Of a stretch of 13,145 nt of DNA, positions 7,420 through 13,105 are shown piece after piece. The notes below the pieces were generated by a model that had not been told where the DNA came from, did no database searches, and worked only from the letters and a program-made list of their open reading frames with translations. The stretch covers positions 1-13,145 of the forward strand of contig JAEZUC010000081.1 of NCBI GenBank assembly GCA_023443515.1. Direction: 5' to 3'. The stretch comes from Bacillota bacterium (lineage in GTDB: Bacteria; Bacillota; Clostridia; Acetivibrionales; DSM-1351). Made by a program: the position numbers and the translations under genes. Numbering within the stretch: position 1 is the stretch's first letter; the number at the start of each line of letters is the position of its first letter.

Positions 7420-7471
7420 TTATTACCTCCAAGAGACATCAATACCTATTTTCTTACAAAAATATATTTGA

Positions 7472-7480
7472 ATTATAGCA
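7472..7480 (-). promoter_or_regulatory. Extended -10 promoter of the glycerol-3-phosphate dehydrogenase-like operon
   Basis: TGCTATAAT on the minus strand is a perfect extended -10 (TGnTATAAT, hexamer at 7472-7477). No good -35 hexamer is present 17 nt upstream, only a T run, which is compatible with an extended -10 promoter. Transcription would start near 7465, about 46 nt ahead of the gene. Confidence 0.6.
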
Positions 7481-7510
7481 CAATTCCATTCTTAAAAAAA
7501 TGTTTACAAT

Positions 7511-7618
7511 TTATGCAAGGATTATTTCCAATAAAAAATGTACATTATCAAATTCTTCACATATAATTAATATAAGCAAGGAATTTGAAGCTATAATACA
7601 AGCTTGCCATTTTTTCAT
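7511..7618 (-). CDS. Possible 35-codon hydrophobic ORF in the intergenic region
   Basis: A 35-residue frame with AAGGAG 5 nt upstream of its ATG. The product has a Lys-Lys start and a hydrophobic stretch (SLLILII) and could be a single short membrane peptide. No good promoter is visible ahead of it, base composition is as AT-rich as the surrounding intergenic DNA, and I recognise no family. It lies just upstream of the extended -10 of the dehydrogenase-like operon. Treat as a candidate only. Confidence 0.22.
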   Translation of the reverse strand: MKKWQACIIASNSLLILIICEEFDNVHFLLEIILA

Positions 7619-7647
7619 GACAGCTCCTTGTACATGAACATAAATAT

Positions 7648-7669
7648 GTCAGTTTCAAGGATAACTGAC
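7648..7669. repeat. Inverted repeat next to the promoter of the repeat protein
   Basis: GTCAGTT (7648-7654) and AACTGAC (7663-7669) are perfect inverted copies around an 8-nt centre. The right arm ends one base before the -35 hexamer of the plus-strand promoter. It has no T run and so is not a terminator; it could be an operator in this divergent region. Confidence 0.5.
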
Positions 7670-7670
7670 T

Positions 7671-7699
7671 TTGGCTATTTTTAAGGAATATGATATAAT
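7671..7699 (+). promoter_or_regulatory. Sigma-A promoter of the tandem-repeat protein gene
   Basis: TTGGCT (7671-7676) and TATAAT (7694-7699) are 17 nt apart, and TG at 7691-7692 makes the -10 extended. Transcription should start near 7706, about 27 nt ahead of the TTG start. Confidence 0.78.
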
Positions 7700-7732
7700 T
7701 TTTTTGATTATTAAAAGAAAGAGTGATGAGTT

Positions 7733-7957
7733 TTGTATTCCCGTAAGGAAAAATATTATGACGGCCGGGGAATTTTAAGAAATCCCGGAGACAGTTTCTT
7801 TGATAAAGAAGGAATACTGCGCGATCCGGGTGAAGATTATTTTGATTATTTCAGTATATTAAGAAAAGCTGACGAAGCCTTTTATGATAGTCAGGGTTTA
7901 TTAAGAAATTGCGATGATAGTTTTTATGATGGTGCAGGCAACATGTGTGAAAGATAA
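7733..7957 (+). CDS. Small protein of 14-residue tandem repeats
   Basis: A 74-residue protein that I do not recognise. It is built of four full copies and part of a fifth with an exact 14-residue period, starting at residues 8, 22, 36, 50 and 64. The consensus is two aromatic residues, Asp, two variable residues, Gly or Ser, Ile/Leu, Leu, Arg, then a variable stretch ending in acidic residues (YYDGRGILRNPGDS, FFDKEGILRDPGED). Copy three has lost the Gly and Pro-Gly. Such a regular aromatic-Asp-turn-Ile-Leu-Arg unit should form short beta strands, perhaps a small beta-solenoid or flower-like fold; this is inference. There is no signal peptide. The only possible start is the TTG, because an in-frame TGA lies two codons upstream; the ribosome binding site (AAAGAGTGAT) is weak. 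It is monocistronic, with its own promoter and terminator. Confidence 0.78.
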   Translation: MYSRKEKYYDGRGILRNPGDSFFDKEGILRDPGEDYFDYFSILRKADEAFYDSQGLLRNCDDSFYDGAGNMCER

Positions 7958-7959
7958 AC

Positions 7960-7991
7960 AAAGGATGTCTCTTATTGAGGCATCCTTTTTA
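7960..7991. terminator. Bidirectional rho-independent terminator between the repeat protein and corA
   Basis: AAGGATGTCTC (7961-7971) pairs with GAGGCATCCTT (7977-7987) in an 11-bp stem with one G-T wobble and a 5-nt loop. A T run follows on the plus strand, and on the minus strand the stem is followed by TTTGT. It lies 2 nt after the stop of the repeat gene and a few nt after the corA stop, serving both convergent genes. Confidence 0.88.
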
Positions 7992-7994
7992 TAT

Positions 7995-8924
7995 TTAAAA
8001 TAATTTTTTCTTGTAAAGTGTGTAACCCGCAACCATGCACATTACCACCGCAATGATTACTATAAACCAGAATGAGTGTCCCCCTCTTAACGGTAAATCA
8101 ACATTCATACCAAAGAAGCTGGAAATCATTGTTGGTATAGCCATAACTATAGTAACCGATGTCAAAAACTTCATTACTATATTGAGGTTGTTTGAAATAA
8201 CTGAAGCAAAAGCATCCATTGTTCCGGACAGAATACTGCTGTAAATATTGGCCATCTCTATAGCCTGCTTGTTTTCTATGATAACGTCCTCAAGAAGCTC
8301 TTGATCATCAGGGTAATTCTTTATATATTCATATTTCATTAATTTTTCCAGAACTACTTCATTTGATTTTAATGCTGTTGAAAAGTATACAAGACTCTTT
8401 TCAAGTTTCAGCATCTGAATTACTTCCTTGTTCTTCATGGACTTGTAAACTTCCTGCTCTATTCTGCTGCTTGTTTTGTCTATATGTTTGAGGTATTGTA
8501 AGTACCTTGTTGCATTCCTGTATAGTATCTGCAGCACAAACCTTGTCTTAAATTGAGTTAAAAAGGATTTAACTCTGTTGTTTGCAAAATCATTAAGTAT
8601 TGTGTCTTCTTTCAGACATACTGTAATAATTATGTGTTTTATAAGTATAATCGCAAGAGGTATGGTCGTATATACGTTCAGTTTACCCTCTTTTTCAACG
8701 ATGGGTACGTCAACTATTATAAGGGTTTGTCCGTTATCACTTTCAATACGGGCTCTTTCCTCTTCGTCAAGTGCAGCCCTGAGAAAGTCCATTTCCACAC
8801 CCAGTGTATTGTGTACTTTTACAATTTCTTCCTCGGTAGGATTAATGAGATTTACCCATACACCTTCCTCAAAGGTTTCTGTACGCACTATTTCATTATT
8901 TACTGTTTTATAATTTTCAATCAT
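7995..8924 (-). CDS. corA: CorA-family Mg2+ transporter
   Basis: A 309-residue inner-membrane divalent-cation channel. The soluble N-terminal domain (about 1-240) includes the acidic EALDEEERAR-like region (here AALDEEERARIE) and a long stalk helix. Two membrane helices follow, about 246-270 and 285-303. The signature GMN lies at 272-274 in SSFFGMNVD, where many CorA proteins have YGMN, and the Lys-rich C-terminus (YKKKLF) is typical. The protein should form a pentamer that imports Mg2+, though CorA relatives may carry Co2+, Ni2+ or Zn2+; the M-box upstream supports Mg2+. The ATG has GAGGG 6 nt upstream, a weaker site than that of the 30-codon ORF ahead of it, and this site can be masked by a hairpin. 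Confidence 0.95.
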   Translation of the reverse strand: MIENYKTVNNEIVRTETFEEGVWVNLINPTEEEIVKVHNTLGVEMDFLRAALDEEERARIESDNGQTLIIVDVPIVEKEGKLNVYTTIPLAIILIKHIIITVCLKEDTILNDFANNRVKSFLTQFKTRFVLQILYRNATRYLQYLKHIDKTSSRIEQEVYKSMKNKEVIQMLKLEKSLVYFSTALKSNEVVLEKLMKYEYIKNYPDDQELLEDVIIENKQAIEMANIYSSILSGTMDAFASVISNNLNIVMKFLTSVTIVMAIPTMISSFFGMNVDLPLRGGHSFWFIVIIAVVMCMVAGYTLYKKKLF

Positions 8925-8928
8925 AGAT

Positions 8929-8963
8929 ATCCCTCTTCTCTACATAGTCTTACATTAAGGGAT
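8929..8963 (-). other. Hairpin that can mask the corA ribosome binding site
   Basis: On the minus strand ATCCCTT (8957-8963) is complementary to GAGGGAT (8929-8935), giving 7 bp with one G-T wobble and a 21-nt loop. GAGGGAT contains the corA ribosome binding site. The anti-site strand starts 12 nt after the stop codon of the 30-codon ORF, within the footprint of a ribosome terminating there. The pairing is seen in the sequence; its use in control is inferred. Confidence 0.5.
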
Positions 8964-8975
8964 TATTTGCATACA

Positions 8976-8995
8976 TTACTTTGTCGACAAAGTAA
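8976..8995. repeat. Perfect 20-nt palindrome at the end of the corA leader ORF
   Basis: TTACTTTG-TCGA-CAAAGTAA is fully self-complementary and covers the last codons and the TAA stop of the 30-codon ORF. In RNA it would form an 8-bp stem with a four-base loop. It has no T run, so it is not a terminator. Confidence 0.85.
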
Positions 8996-9068
8996 ACGGC
9001 ACAGCAAACAAGCCCGCATAAATCATTGAATTACGTATGTGATAAGTACTATCAGGGTCGCAATCCAT
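8976..9068 (-). CDS. 30-residue leader peptide candidate upstream of corA
   Basis: A 30-codon frame placed between the M-box terminator and corA. Its ATG has the best ribosome binding site in the window, AGGAGGTG, with 8 nt between AGGAGG and ATG. The product begins MDCDPDS and has a hydrophobic stretch at 15-27 (MIYAGLFAVPFTL) and ends in Lys. The N-terminal alternation of Asp with Pro recalls the MEPDP start of the E. coli MgtL leader peptide, where such a sequence destabilises the ribosome at low Mg2+ and raises mgtA expression. The coding end is a perfect palindrome, and a hairpin masking the corA site follows. A cis-acting leader peptide or a small CorA-associated protein are both possible. 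I recognise no family. Translation is well supported; the role is inferred. Confidence 0.65.
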   Translation of the reverse strand: MDCDPDSTYHIRNSMIYAGLFAVPFTLSTK

Positions 9069-9074
9069 ACCGTT

Positions 9075-9082
9075 CACCTCCT
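9075..9082 (-). promoter_or_regulatory. Strong ribosome binding site of the corA leader ORF
   Basis: AGGAGGTG matches the 3' end of 16S rRNA over eight bases and lies at ideal distance from the ATG at 9068. It is the main reason to believe the 30-codon ORF is translated, and lies about 24 nt after the T run of the riboswitch terminator. Confidence 0.8.
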
Positions 9083-9105
9083 AAAGAAATTAAAAAGAAA
9101 TAAAT

Positions 9106-9137
9106 AAAAAAACCGTCGCAAAACGAGTGACGGTTTT
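9106..9137 (-). terminator. Terminator of the M-box riboswitch
   Basis: AAAACCGTC (9129-9137) pairs with GACGGTTTT (9109-9117) in a 9-bp stem with an 11-nt loop, followed by a run of T down to 9106. This ends transcription before corA when the riboswitch is bound by Mg2+. Confidence 0.9.
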
Positions 9138-9155
9138 ATGTCATAAAAGTAACCT

Positions 9156-9311
9156 TCACTCGTTGAGTTTTAGCACTATACAGCTTTGGACCACTTCTCT
9201 CCAGCTACATTAAGTAAAACCTTATTTCGGTAGTACCTGTTGACCCATTGGCATCTCTCGATGTTTCCGGGCAGCAGCATATATCTGTATAGGAACCTCA
9301 CCTAACGAATA
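9156..9311 (-). ncRNA. M-box (ykoK-type) Mg2+ riboswitch
   Basis: The minus strand carries the conserved M-box blocks in order: TTCGTTAGGTGAGGTTCCTATA, GCTGCTGCCC, GATGCCAATGGGTCAACAG, AATAAGG, AATGTAGCTGG, TATAGTGCTAAA and AACGAGTGAAG. Helix P1 forms between bases 9304-9311 and 9157-9164. The 3' strand of P1, AACGAGTGA (9156-9164), is exactly complementary over 9 nt to TCACTCGTT (9122-9130), which covers the loop and the top of the terminator stem. With Mg2+ bound, P1 holds this strand and the terminator forms; without Mg2+ the antiterminator can form and corA is transcribed. M-boxes are established Mg2+ sensors ahead of mgtE, corA and mgtA genes. Confidence 0.95.
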
Positions 9312-9327
9312 TTTAATTAACAAAGTA

Positions 9328-9356
9328 ATTATATACCTCTATTGTTCTTTTTTCAA
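9328..9356 (-). promoter_or_regulatory. Sigma-A promoter of the M-box/corA transcript
   Basis: TTGAAA (9351-9356, 5 of 6 consensus) and a perfect TATAAT (9328-9333) are 17 nt apart on the minus strand. Transcription should start near 9321, about 10 nt before the P1 helix of the M-box. No clear terminator hairpin separates it from ribH upstream, so read-through from the rib operon is possible. Confidence 0.85.
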
Positions 9357-9400
9357 TATCTATAAATAATTAAATTTTTTTTGGATTTTTTCTCGAATTT

Positions 9401-9868
9401 CTACAGTTGGTTCAGGAGGTTTGCCATTTCAATTGCTGTTACGGCAGCATCATAGCCCTTGTTGCCTGCCTTTGTACCCGCACGTTCAATGGCCTGCTCA
9501 ATTGTATCGGTAGTAAGGACTCCAAAAATAACCGGTACGCCTGTATCAAGTGATATTCTTGCTATCCCTTTTGACACTTCCCCCGCAACATAGTCAAAGT
9601 GCGGTGTAGAGCCTCTGATAACCGCACCTACACAAATTACTGCTGCATATTTACTTGAGTTTGCCATTTTCTGTGCAGCAATTGGTATTTCAAAAGCACC
9701 CGGAACCCATGTAACAGTGATATCCGATTCGTCAGCACCATGCCTTACCAATCCGTCTATAGCCCCGGACAAAAGCTTACTACTTATAAAATCGTTAAAT
9801 CGCCCTACAACAATTCCAAACTTTAAACCACTTGCAATAAGATTACCTTCATTTGTTTTAATCGACAT
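9401..9868 (-). CDS. ribH: 6,7-dimethyl-8-ribityllumazine synthase
   Basis: A 155-residue enzyme, full length for the family, that condenses 5-amino-6-ribitylamino-uracil with 3,4-dihydroxy-2-butanone 4-phosphate to give the lumazine precursor of riboflavin. Visible motifs are GIVVGRFNDFIS near 18-29, VTWVPGAFEIPIAAQKMA near 52-69, the phosphate-binding CVGAVIRGSTPHFDYV near 80-95 with the catalytic His of PHFDYV, and NKGYDAA near the C-terminus. These enzymes usually form 60-subunit shells. The ATG has AGGAGG 9 nt upstream and overlaps the end of ribBA by 11 nt, so translation is coupled. It is the last gene of the FMN-controlled operon, and no terminator hairpin is evident after it. Confidence 0.97.
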   Translation of the reverse strand: MSIKTNEGNLIASGLKFGIVVGRFNDFISSKLLSGAIDGLVRHGADESDITVTWVPGAFEIPIAAQKMANSSKYAAVICVGAVIRGSTPHFDYVAGEVSKGIARISLDTGVPVIFGVLTTDTIEQAIERAGTKAGNKGYDAAVTAIEMANLLNQL

Positions 9869-11090
9869 TTTTATTTTCCTCCTGATGTGCTGTTGTATTT
9901 AATAAATGGCCCATTTTTTCTTTTTTAGTTCTAAGATAAAATTCATTTTTTTCATTTTCTTTTATTTGTATAGGCTCCCGTCCGACTACTTCCAGACCAT
10001 AACCATTTAGCCCAACCAATTTTTTGGGGTTGTTGGTCAGCAGCTTTATTTTCTTTATACCCAAATCATACAGAATTTGAGCACCTATTCCGTACTCTCT
10101 CAAGTCTGCCGGAAAGCCCAGCTTTATATTTGCTTCGACTGTATCCATACCTTGATCCTGAAGCTCGTATGCACGTATTTTATTTATCAGACCGATGCCC
10201 CTGCCCTCCTGACGCATATAAAGCAAAACTCCTTTTCCTTCATGATTAATTCTGCTCAATGCGGCTTCAAGCTGTTCACCGCAGTCGCACCTTTTAGAAT
10301 GAAAAGCATCGCCTGTGAGACATTCCGAATGTACTCTTACCAAAACCGGGTCTGTTGAGCCTGCTACATCCCCTTTGACAAGTGCTACATGGTGTTCTCC
10401 GTTGGTAGTATTCTCATAACCTAGTATTTTAAAATCCCCATAAGCAGTGGGCATTTTTGCTTCTGCAGCTCTTTTAATCAATTTTTCATTTTTTCTTCGA
10501 TACTCAATAAGACCTGCTACCGTTATTATCTTTAAACCGTGCCTTTGGGAGAATTCCATTAATTGCGGAACTCTTGCCATTCTTCCGTCATCATTCATTA
10601 TTTCACATATTACACCCGCCGGATGCAGACCTGCCATTCGGGCCAGGTCAACTGCAGCTTCGGTATGCCCTGCACGCTTGAGAACCCCTCCTTCCCTTGC
10701 TGTAAGGGGGAATATATGTCCCGGCTTTTTGAAATCCCCGGAACACGCATTTTTATTGGTAAGCTCAACTATTGTATGTGCTCTCTCAAAAGCCGATATA
10801 CCTGTTGTTGAATCCTTGTGGTCTACAGTTATGGTAAATGCCGTACCGAGACGCTCCTCATTGTGACTTACCATAGGGAAAAGCTCCAGTTCTTGTGCTC
10901 TGTCTTCTGTCAGTGGAACGCATATCATTCCCTTGCCATAGGTAGCCATGAAATTTATACTTTCCGGGGTAGCCTTTTCTGCTGCCATAAGGAGGTCACC
11001 CTCGTTTTCTCTGTCTTCATCGTCTACCACTACAATTATTTTGCCTTGGCGGATATCCTCTATTGCCTCTTCTATTGAACTAAAATTCAT
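9858..11090 (-). CDS. ribBA: Bifunctional 3,4-dihydroxy-2-butanone 4-phosphate synthase / GTP cyclohydrolase II
   Basis: A 410-residue fusion enzyme that feeds both arms of riboflavin synthesis. The N-terminal RibB domain (about 1-200) has DDEDRENEGD at 23-32, the acidic metal site, and RAGHTEAAVDLARMAGLHPAGV near 139-160. The C-terminal RibA domain (about 205-395) has the zinc ligands Cys257, Cys268 and Cys270 (ECLTGDAFHSKRCDCG) and the RQEGRG motif at 293-298 for GTP. The frame reaches a GTG at 11099, but the ribosome binding site (AGGA) would nearly touch that codon; the ATG at 11090 has better spacing (10 nt) and gives a normal N-terminus. The gene starts 27 nt after ribE and overlaps ribH. 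Confidence 0.97.
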   Translation of the reverse strand: MNFSSIEEAIEDIRQGKIIVVVDDEDRENEGDLLMAAEKATPESINFMATYGKGMICVPLTEDRAQELELFPMVSHNEERLGTAFTITVDHKDSTTGISAFERAHTIVELTNKNACSGDFKKPGHIFPLTAREGGVLKRAGHTEAAVDLARMAGLHPAGVICEIMNDDGRMARVPQLMEFSQRHGLKIITVAGLIEYRRKNEKLIKRAAEAKMPTAYGDFKILGYENTTNGEHHVALVKGDVAGSTDPVLVRVHSECLTGDAFHSKRCDCGEQLEAALSRINHEGKGVLLYMRQEGRGIGLINKIRAYELQDQGMDTVEANIKLGFPADLREYGIGAQILYDLGIKKIKLLTNNPKKLVGLNGYGLEVVGREPIQIKENEKNEFYLRTKKEKMGHLLNTTAHQEENKNVD

Positions 11091-11117
11091 GAAACTCACT
11101 TCCTTTTTTATTTTATA

Positions 11118-11774
11118 TTACATAAACCCGTGTCCTCGCAGAAATTCAGTTGATAAATCCTTTTCGGCGGTTTCTGCTTCTATGGTTTTGCCTCTAATCA
11201 TTTTTTCTACGTACTTCCCTATAATGTCACATTCTATATTGACCCTGTCGCCAATACTCTTAAATCCAAGTATGGTAAATCCCCGGGTAAGTGGAATTAA
11301 GGAAACGGTAAAGGTATCTGTAGTCAGCTCCGTTATGGTAAGACTTGTACCGTCCAGAGCAACCGAACCTTTTGGAACAATATATTTCATAATCTGTTCA
11401 GGTGCAGTAATTGTAATAAGAACTGCATTATCCTCTTTTTTTAACCCGGTAATAGTCCCCGTTCCATCAATATGACCGCTGACTATATGGCCTCCCAGCC
11501 TGTCAGCAAGTCTTAATGCCCTCTCCAGATTTACCTTTCCGCCGGGTTTCAGCTCTTCAAGTCCTGTTTTTCTCATGGTTTCCGGCATTACATCCGCCAT
11601 GAACCAATTTTGTCCCAATTCAGTAACTGTAAGGCATATGCCGTTTACAGCTATGCTGTCTCCTTTAACAGTGCCTTCAATTACCGTCGAACATTCTATG
11701 GAAAGCTTGATTGAGCTACTGCCGTATATAATCTTTTTCACACTTCCCATTTCCTCAACAATTCCCGTAAACAC
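11118..11774 (-). CDS. ribE: Riboflavin synthase alpha subunit
   Basis: A 218-residue enzyme that disproportionates two molecules of 6,7-dimethyl-8-ribityllumazine to riboflavin and the pyrimidine precursor. It has two lumazine-binding repeats, about 1-97 (MFTGIVEEMG, GDSIAVNGICLTV) and about 98-190 (GSVALDGTSLTI), joined by the signature GGHIVSGHIDGTG. The start is the GTG at 11774, which gives the canonical MFTGIVEE opening and has GGAGG 8 nt upstream. A GTG at 11783 that lies in frame overlaps the ribosome binding site. The gene lies 20 nt after ribD and 27 nt before ribBA. The C-terminal tail after about 195 is a few residues longer than the repeat domain and has no recognisable feature. 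Confidence 0.96.
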   Translation of the reverse strand: MFTGIVEEMGSVKKIIYGSSSIKLSIECSTVIEGTVKGDSIAVNGICLTVTELGQNWFMADVMPETMRKTGLEELKPGGKVNLERALRLADRLGGHIVSGHIDGTGTITGLKKEDNAVLITITAPEQIMKYIVPKGSVALDGTSLTITELTTDTFTVSLIPLTRGFTILGFKSIGDRVNIECDIIGKYVEKMIRGKTIEAETAEKDLSTEFLRGHGFM

Positions 11775-11780
11775 GCCTGT

Positions 11781-11788
11781 CACCTCCC
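11781..11788 (-). promoter_or_regulatory. Ribosome binding site that fixes the ribE start
   Basis: GGGAGGTG on the minus strand lies 8 nt (counted from GGAGG) before the GTG at 11774. The upstream in-frame GTG at 11783 is part of this site and cannot be the start. Confidence 0.75.
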
Positions 11789-11794
11789 AAATCG

Positions 11795-12898
11795 CTATTT
11801 GTCTGCAATATATCCCTCAATAAGTACATCCCTGCCATACCTTTCAACTCTGATATCAGACAGAGCTATTGCGTCTTTCATTTTTTCTATTCCCTCCCCC
11901 TCTACAGGCGTTACAGCCGAACTTCCGCCTATTATTTTTGGTGATATAAAGGTCATTACTTTATTCACTATGCCTGCCTCAAGTGCCGAAAAATTAAGAG
12001 TACCCCCTCCCTCCAAAAGAACACTGTCAATTTCAAGCTTGTACAATTCCTCCATAAGCTCCCTGAGATTCACTTTACCGTTTTTCTCAGTGGTTTTTAT
12101 AATCCTTACCCCACGAGATAAGAGCTGAGTTTCCTTGTCTTTATTGATTTTATCTGTAGTTGCAAGTATAAGTCCTGCCTTTGAATAGCAGTCAATTACT
12201 CTGCTGTCCATTGGAATCCTACCGCTAGTGTCAACTACGATACGGACAGGATCAATGCCATCTCCTGATGACGGTCTTGCAGTCAATGAGGGGTTATCAT
12301 TTATTATTGTGTTTACTCCTACCATAATTGACGATACTCTGTTACGTATTTTATGGACATACTCTCTTGAGAGTTCACCGCTTATCCATTTGGAATCTCC
12401 TGTAACCGATGCAATTTTACCGTCTAGCGTCATTGCCGTTTTCATAATCACAAATGGAAGTCTTTTTGTTATATAGCGTATAAATATTTCATTCAGCCTT
12501 CTTGCCTCATCTTCAAGAACCCCTACTATCACATTAATATTGGCATCTTTTAGTATTTGTATGCCCCTTCCTGCTACCTTGGGGTTTGGATCCACCATGG
12601 CTACGACTACTTCCTTGATGCCGGAGTCTACAATTGCTTTTGCACAAGGAGGTGTCCTTCCGTAATGGGAGCACGGCTCAAGATTTACATAGAGAGTAGC
12701 CCCCGAAATGTCCGTTGCAGCATTTTGAAAAGCACAAACCTCAGCATGGGCACACCCTAAGGCTTCATGGAAACCTTCTGAGAGTATTTCGCCATCTTTT
12801 ACTATAACTGCTCCCACCAATGGATTTGGATTAGTCCTTCCCCATCCTTCTTTTGCAAGTTCCAATGCTCTTTTCATATAAAACTCATGTATGTCCAT
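11795..12898 (-). CDS. ribD: Bifunctional diaminohydroxyphosphoribosylaminopyrimidine deaminase / 5-amino-6-(5-phosphoribosylamino)uracil reductase
   Basis: A 367-residue two-domain enzyme for the second and third steps of riboflavin synthesis. The N-terminal deaminase domain (about 1-145) has the zinc site HAE at 51-53 and EPCSHYGRTPPC at 74-85. The C-terminal NADPH-dependent reductase domain (about 147-365) has KTAMTLDGKIA, GVNTIINDNPSLTAR and LLEGGGTLN. The ATG at 12898 is chosen: AAGGAG lies 7-8 nt upstream, and the protein starts MDIHEFYMKRALELA as usual. The open frame runs 33 codons further upstream, but that stretch is the terminator and the riboswitch. First gene of the operon. Confidence 0.97.
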   Translation of the reverse strand: MDIHEFYMKRALELAKEGWGRTNPNPLVGAVIVKDGEILSEGFHEALGCAHAEVCAFQNAATDISGATLYVNLEPCSHYGRTPPCAKAIVDSGIKEVVVAMVDPNPKVAGRGIQILKDANINVIVGVLEDEARRLNEIFIRYITKRLPFVIMKTAMTLDGKIASVTGDSKWISGELSREYVHKIRNRVSSIMVGVNTIINDNPSLTARPSSGDGIDPVRIVVDTSGRIPMDSRVIDCYSKAGLILATTDKINKDKETQLLSRGVRIIKTTEKNGKVNLRELMEELYKLEIDSVLLEGGGTLNFSALEAGIVNKVMTFISPKIIGGSSAVTPVEGEGIEKMKDAIALSDIRVERYGRDVLIEGYIADK

Positions 12899-12932
12899 TA
12901 TTGTTCTCCTTGGTTTTATTTCCTTAAAATAC

Positions 12933-12964
12933 AAAAATCCCCAGAGGCAGACAACCCCCGGGGA
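12933..12964 (-). terminator. Terminator of the FMN riboswitch
   Basis: TCCCCGG (12958-12964) pairs with CTGGGGA (12938-12944), 7 bp with one G-T wobble, and is followed by TTTTT (12933-12937). It lies between the riboswitch and the ribD ribosome binding site, so FMN binding should end transcription early. A weak alternative pairing that could act as antiterminator is AAGATAG (12987-12993) with CTATTTT (12966-12972). Confidence 0.85.
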
Positions 12965-12983
12965 CAAAATAGCAAAATTAAAT

Positions 12984-13105
12984 ACACTATCTTCCATCCA
13001 GACTGTACTGTCGGCTCCGGAGTTTGACCGGATCTGCTTTCGCTCGCGGGCTTATAGCTTGTGCTATCTACCGCCGGTAAGGATTTTCACCTATCCCTGA
13101 AGTGT
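12984..13105 (-). ncRNA. FMN riboswitch (RFN element)
   Basis: The minus strand contains the conserved RFN blocks in order: CTTCAGGGATAGGTGAAA, TACCGGCGGTA, AAGCCCGCGAGCG, GATCCGGT with ACTCCGGAGCCGACAGT, and AGTCTGGATGGAAGA. P1 closes through ACACT (13101-13105) and AGTGT (12984-12988). RFN elements bind flavin mononucleotide and repress riboflavin genes; the terminator downstream points to control at the level of transcription. The promoter is not resolved: TATGTT at 13120-13125 is a possible -10, and its -35 would lie at or beyond the window edge. Confidence 0.97.

Noticed and set aside
6854..7471. 205-codon plus-strand ORF
   Set aside because: It lies antisense to the dehydrogenase-like gene, is Ser/Pro/Phe-rich in the way mirrored frames are, and has no ribosome binding site.
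7535..7560. GATAATGTACATT-like sequence as a second Fur box
   Set aside because: Only one half resembles the consensus; the other half does not match, unlike the site at 4052-4070.
7726..7746. ATG ahead of the repeat protein
   Set aside because: It is in another frame and stops after six codons; the repeats are read from the TTG at 7733.
9360..9400. Terminator after ribH
   Set aside because: The region is A/T-rich with T runs on both strands, but no stable stem precedes a T run on the minus strand.
10447..11475. Plus-strand ORFs of 139 and 175 codons
   Set aside because: Both are mirror frames of ribBA and ribE, whose motifs are complete on the other strand.
12899..12997. 33-codon N-terminal extension of ribD
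   Set aside because: It reads through the riboswitch terminator and the 3' end of the FMN riboswitch; a proper ribosome binding site precedes the ATG at 12898.
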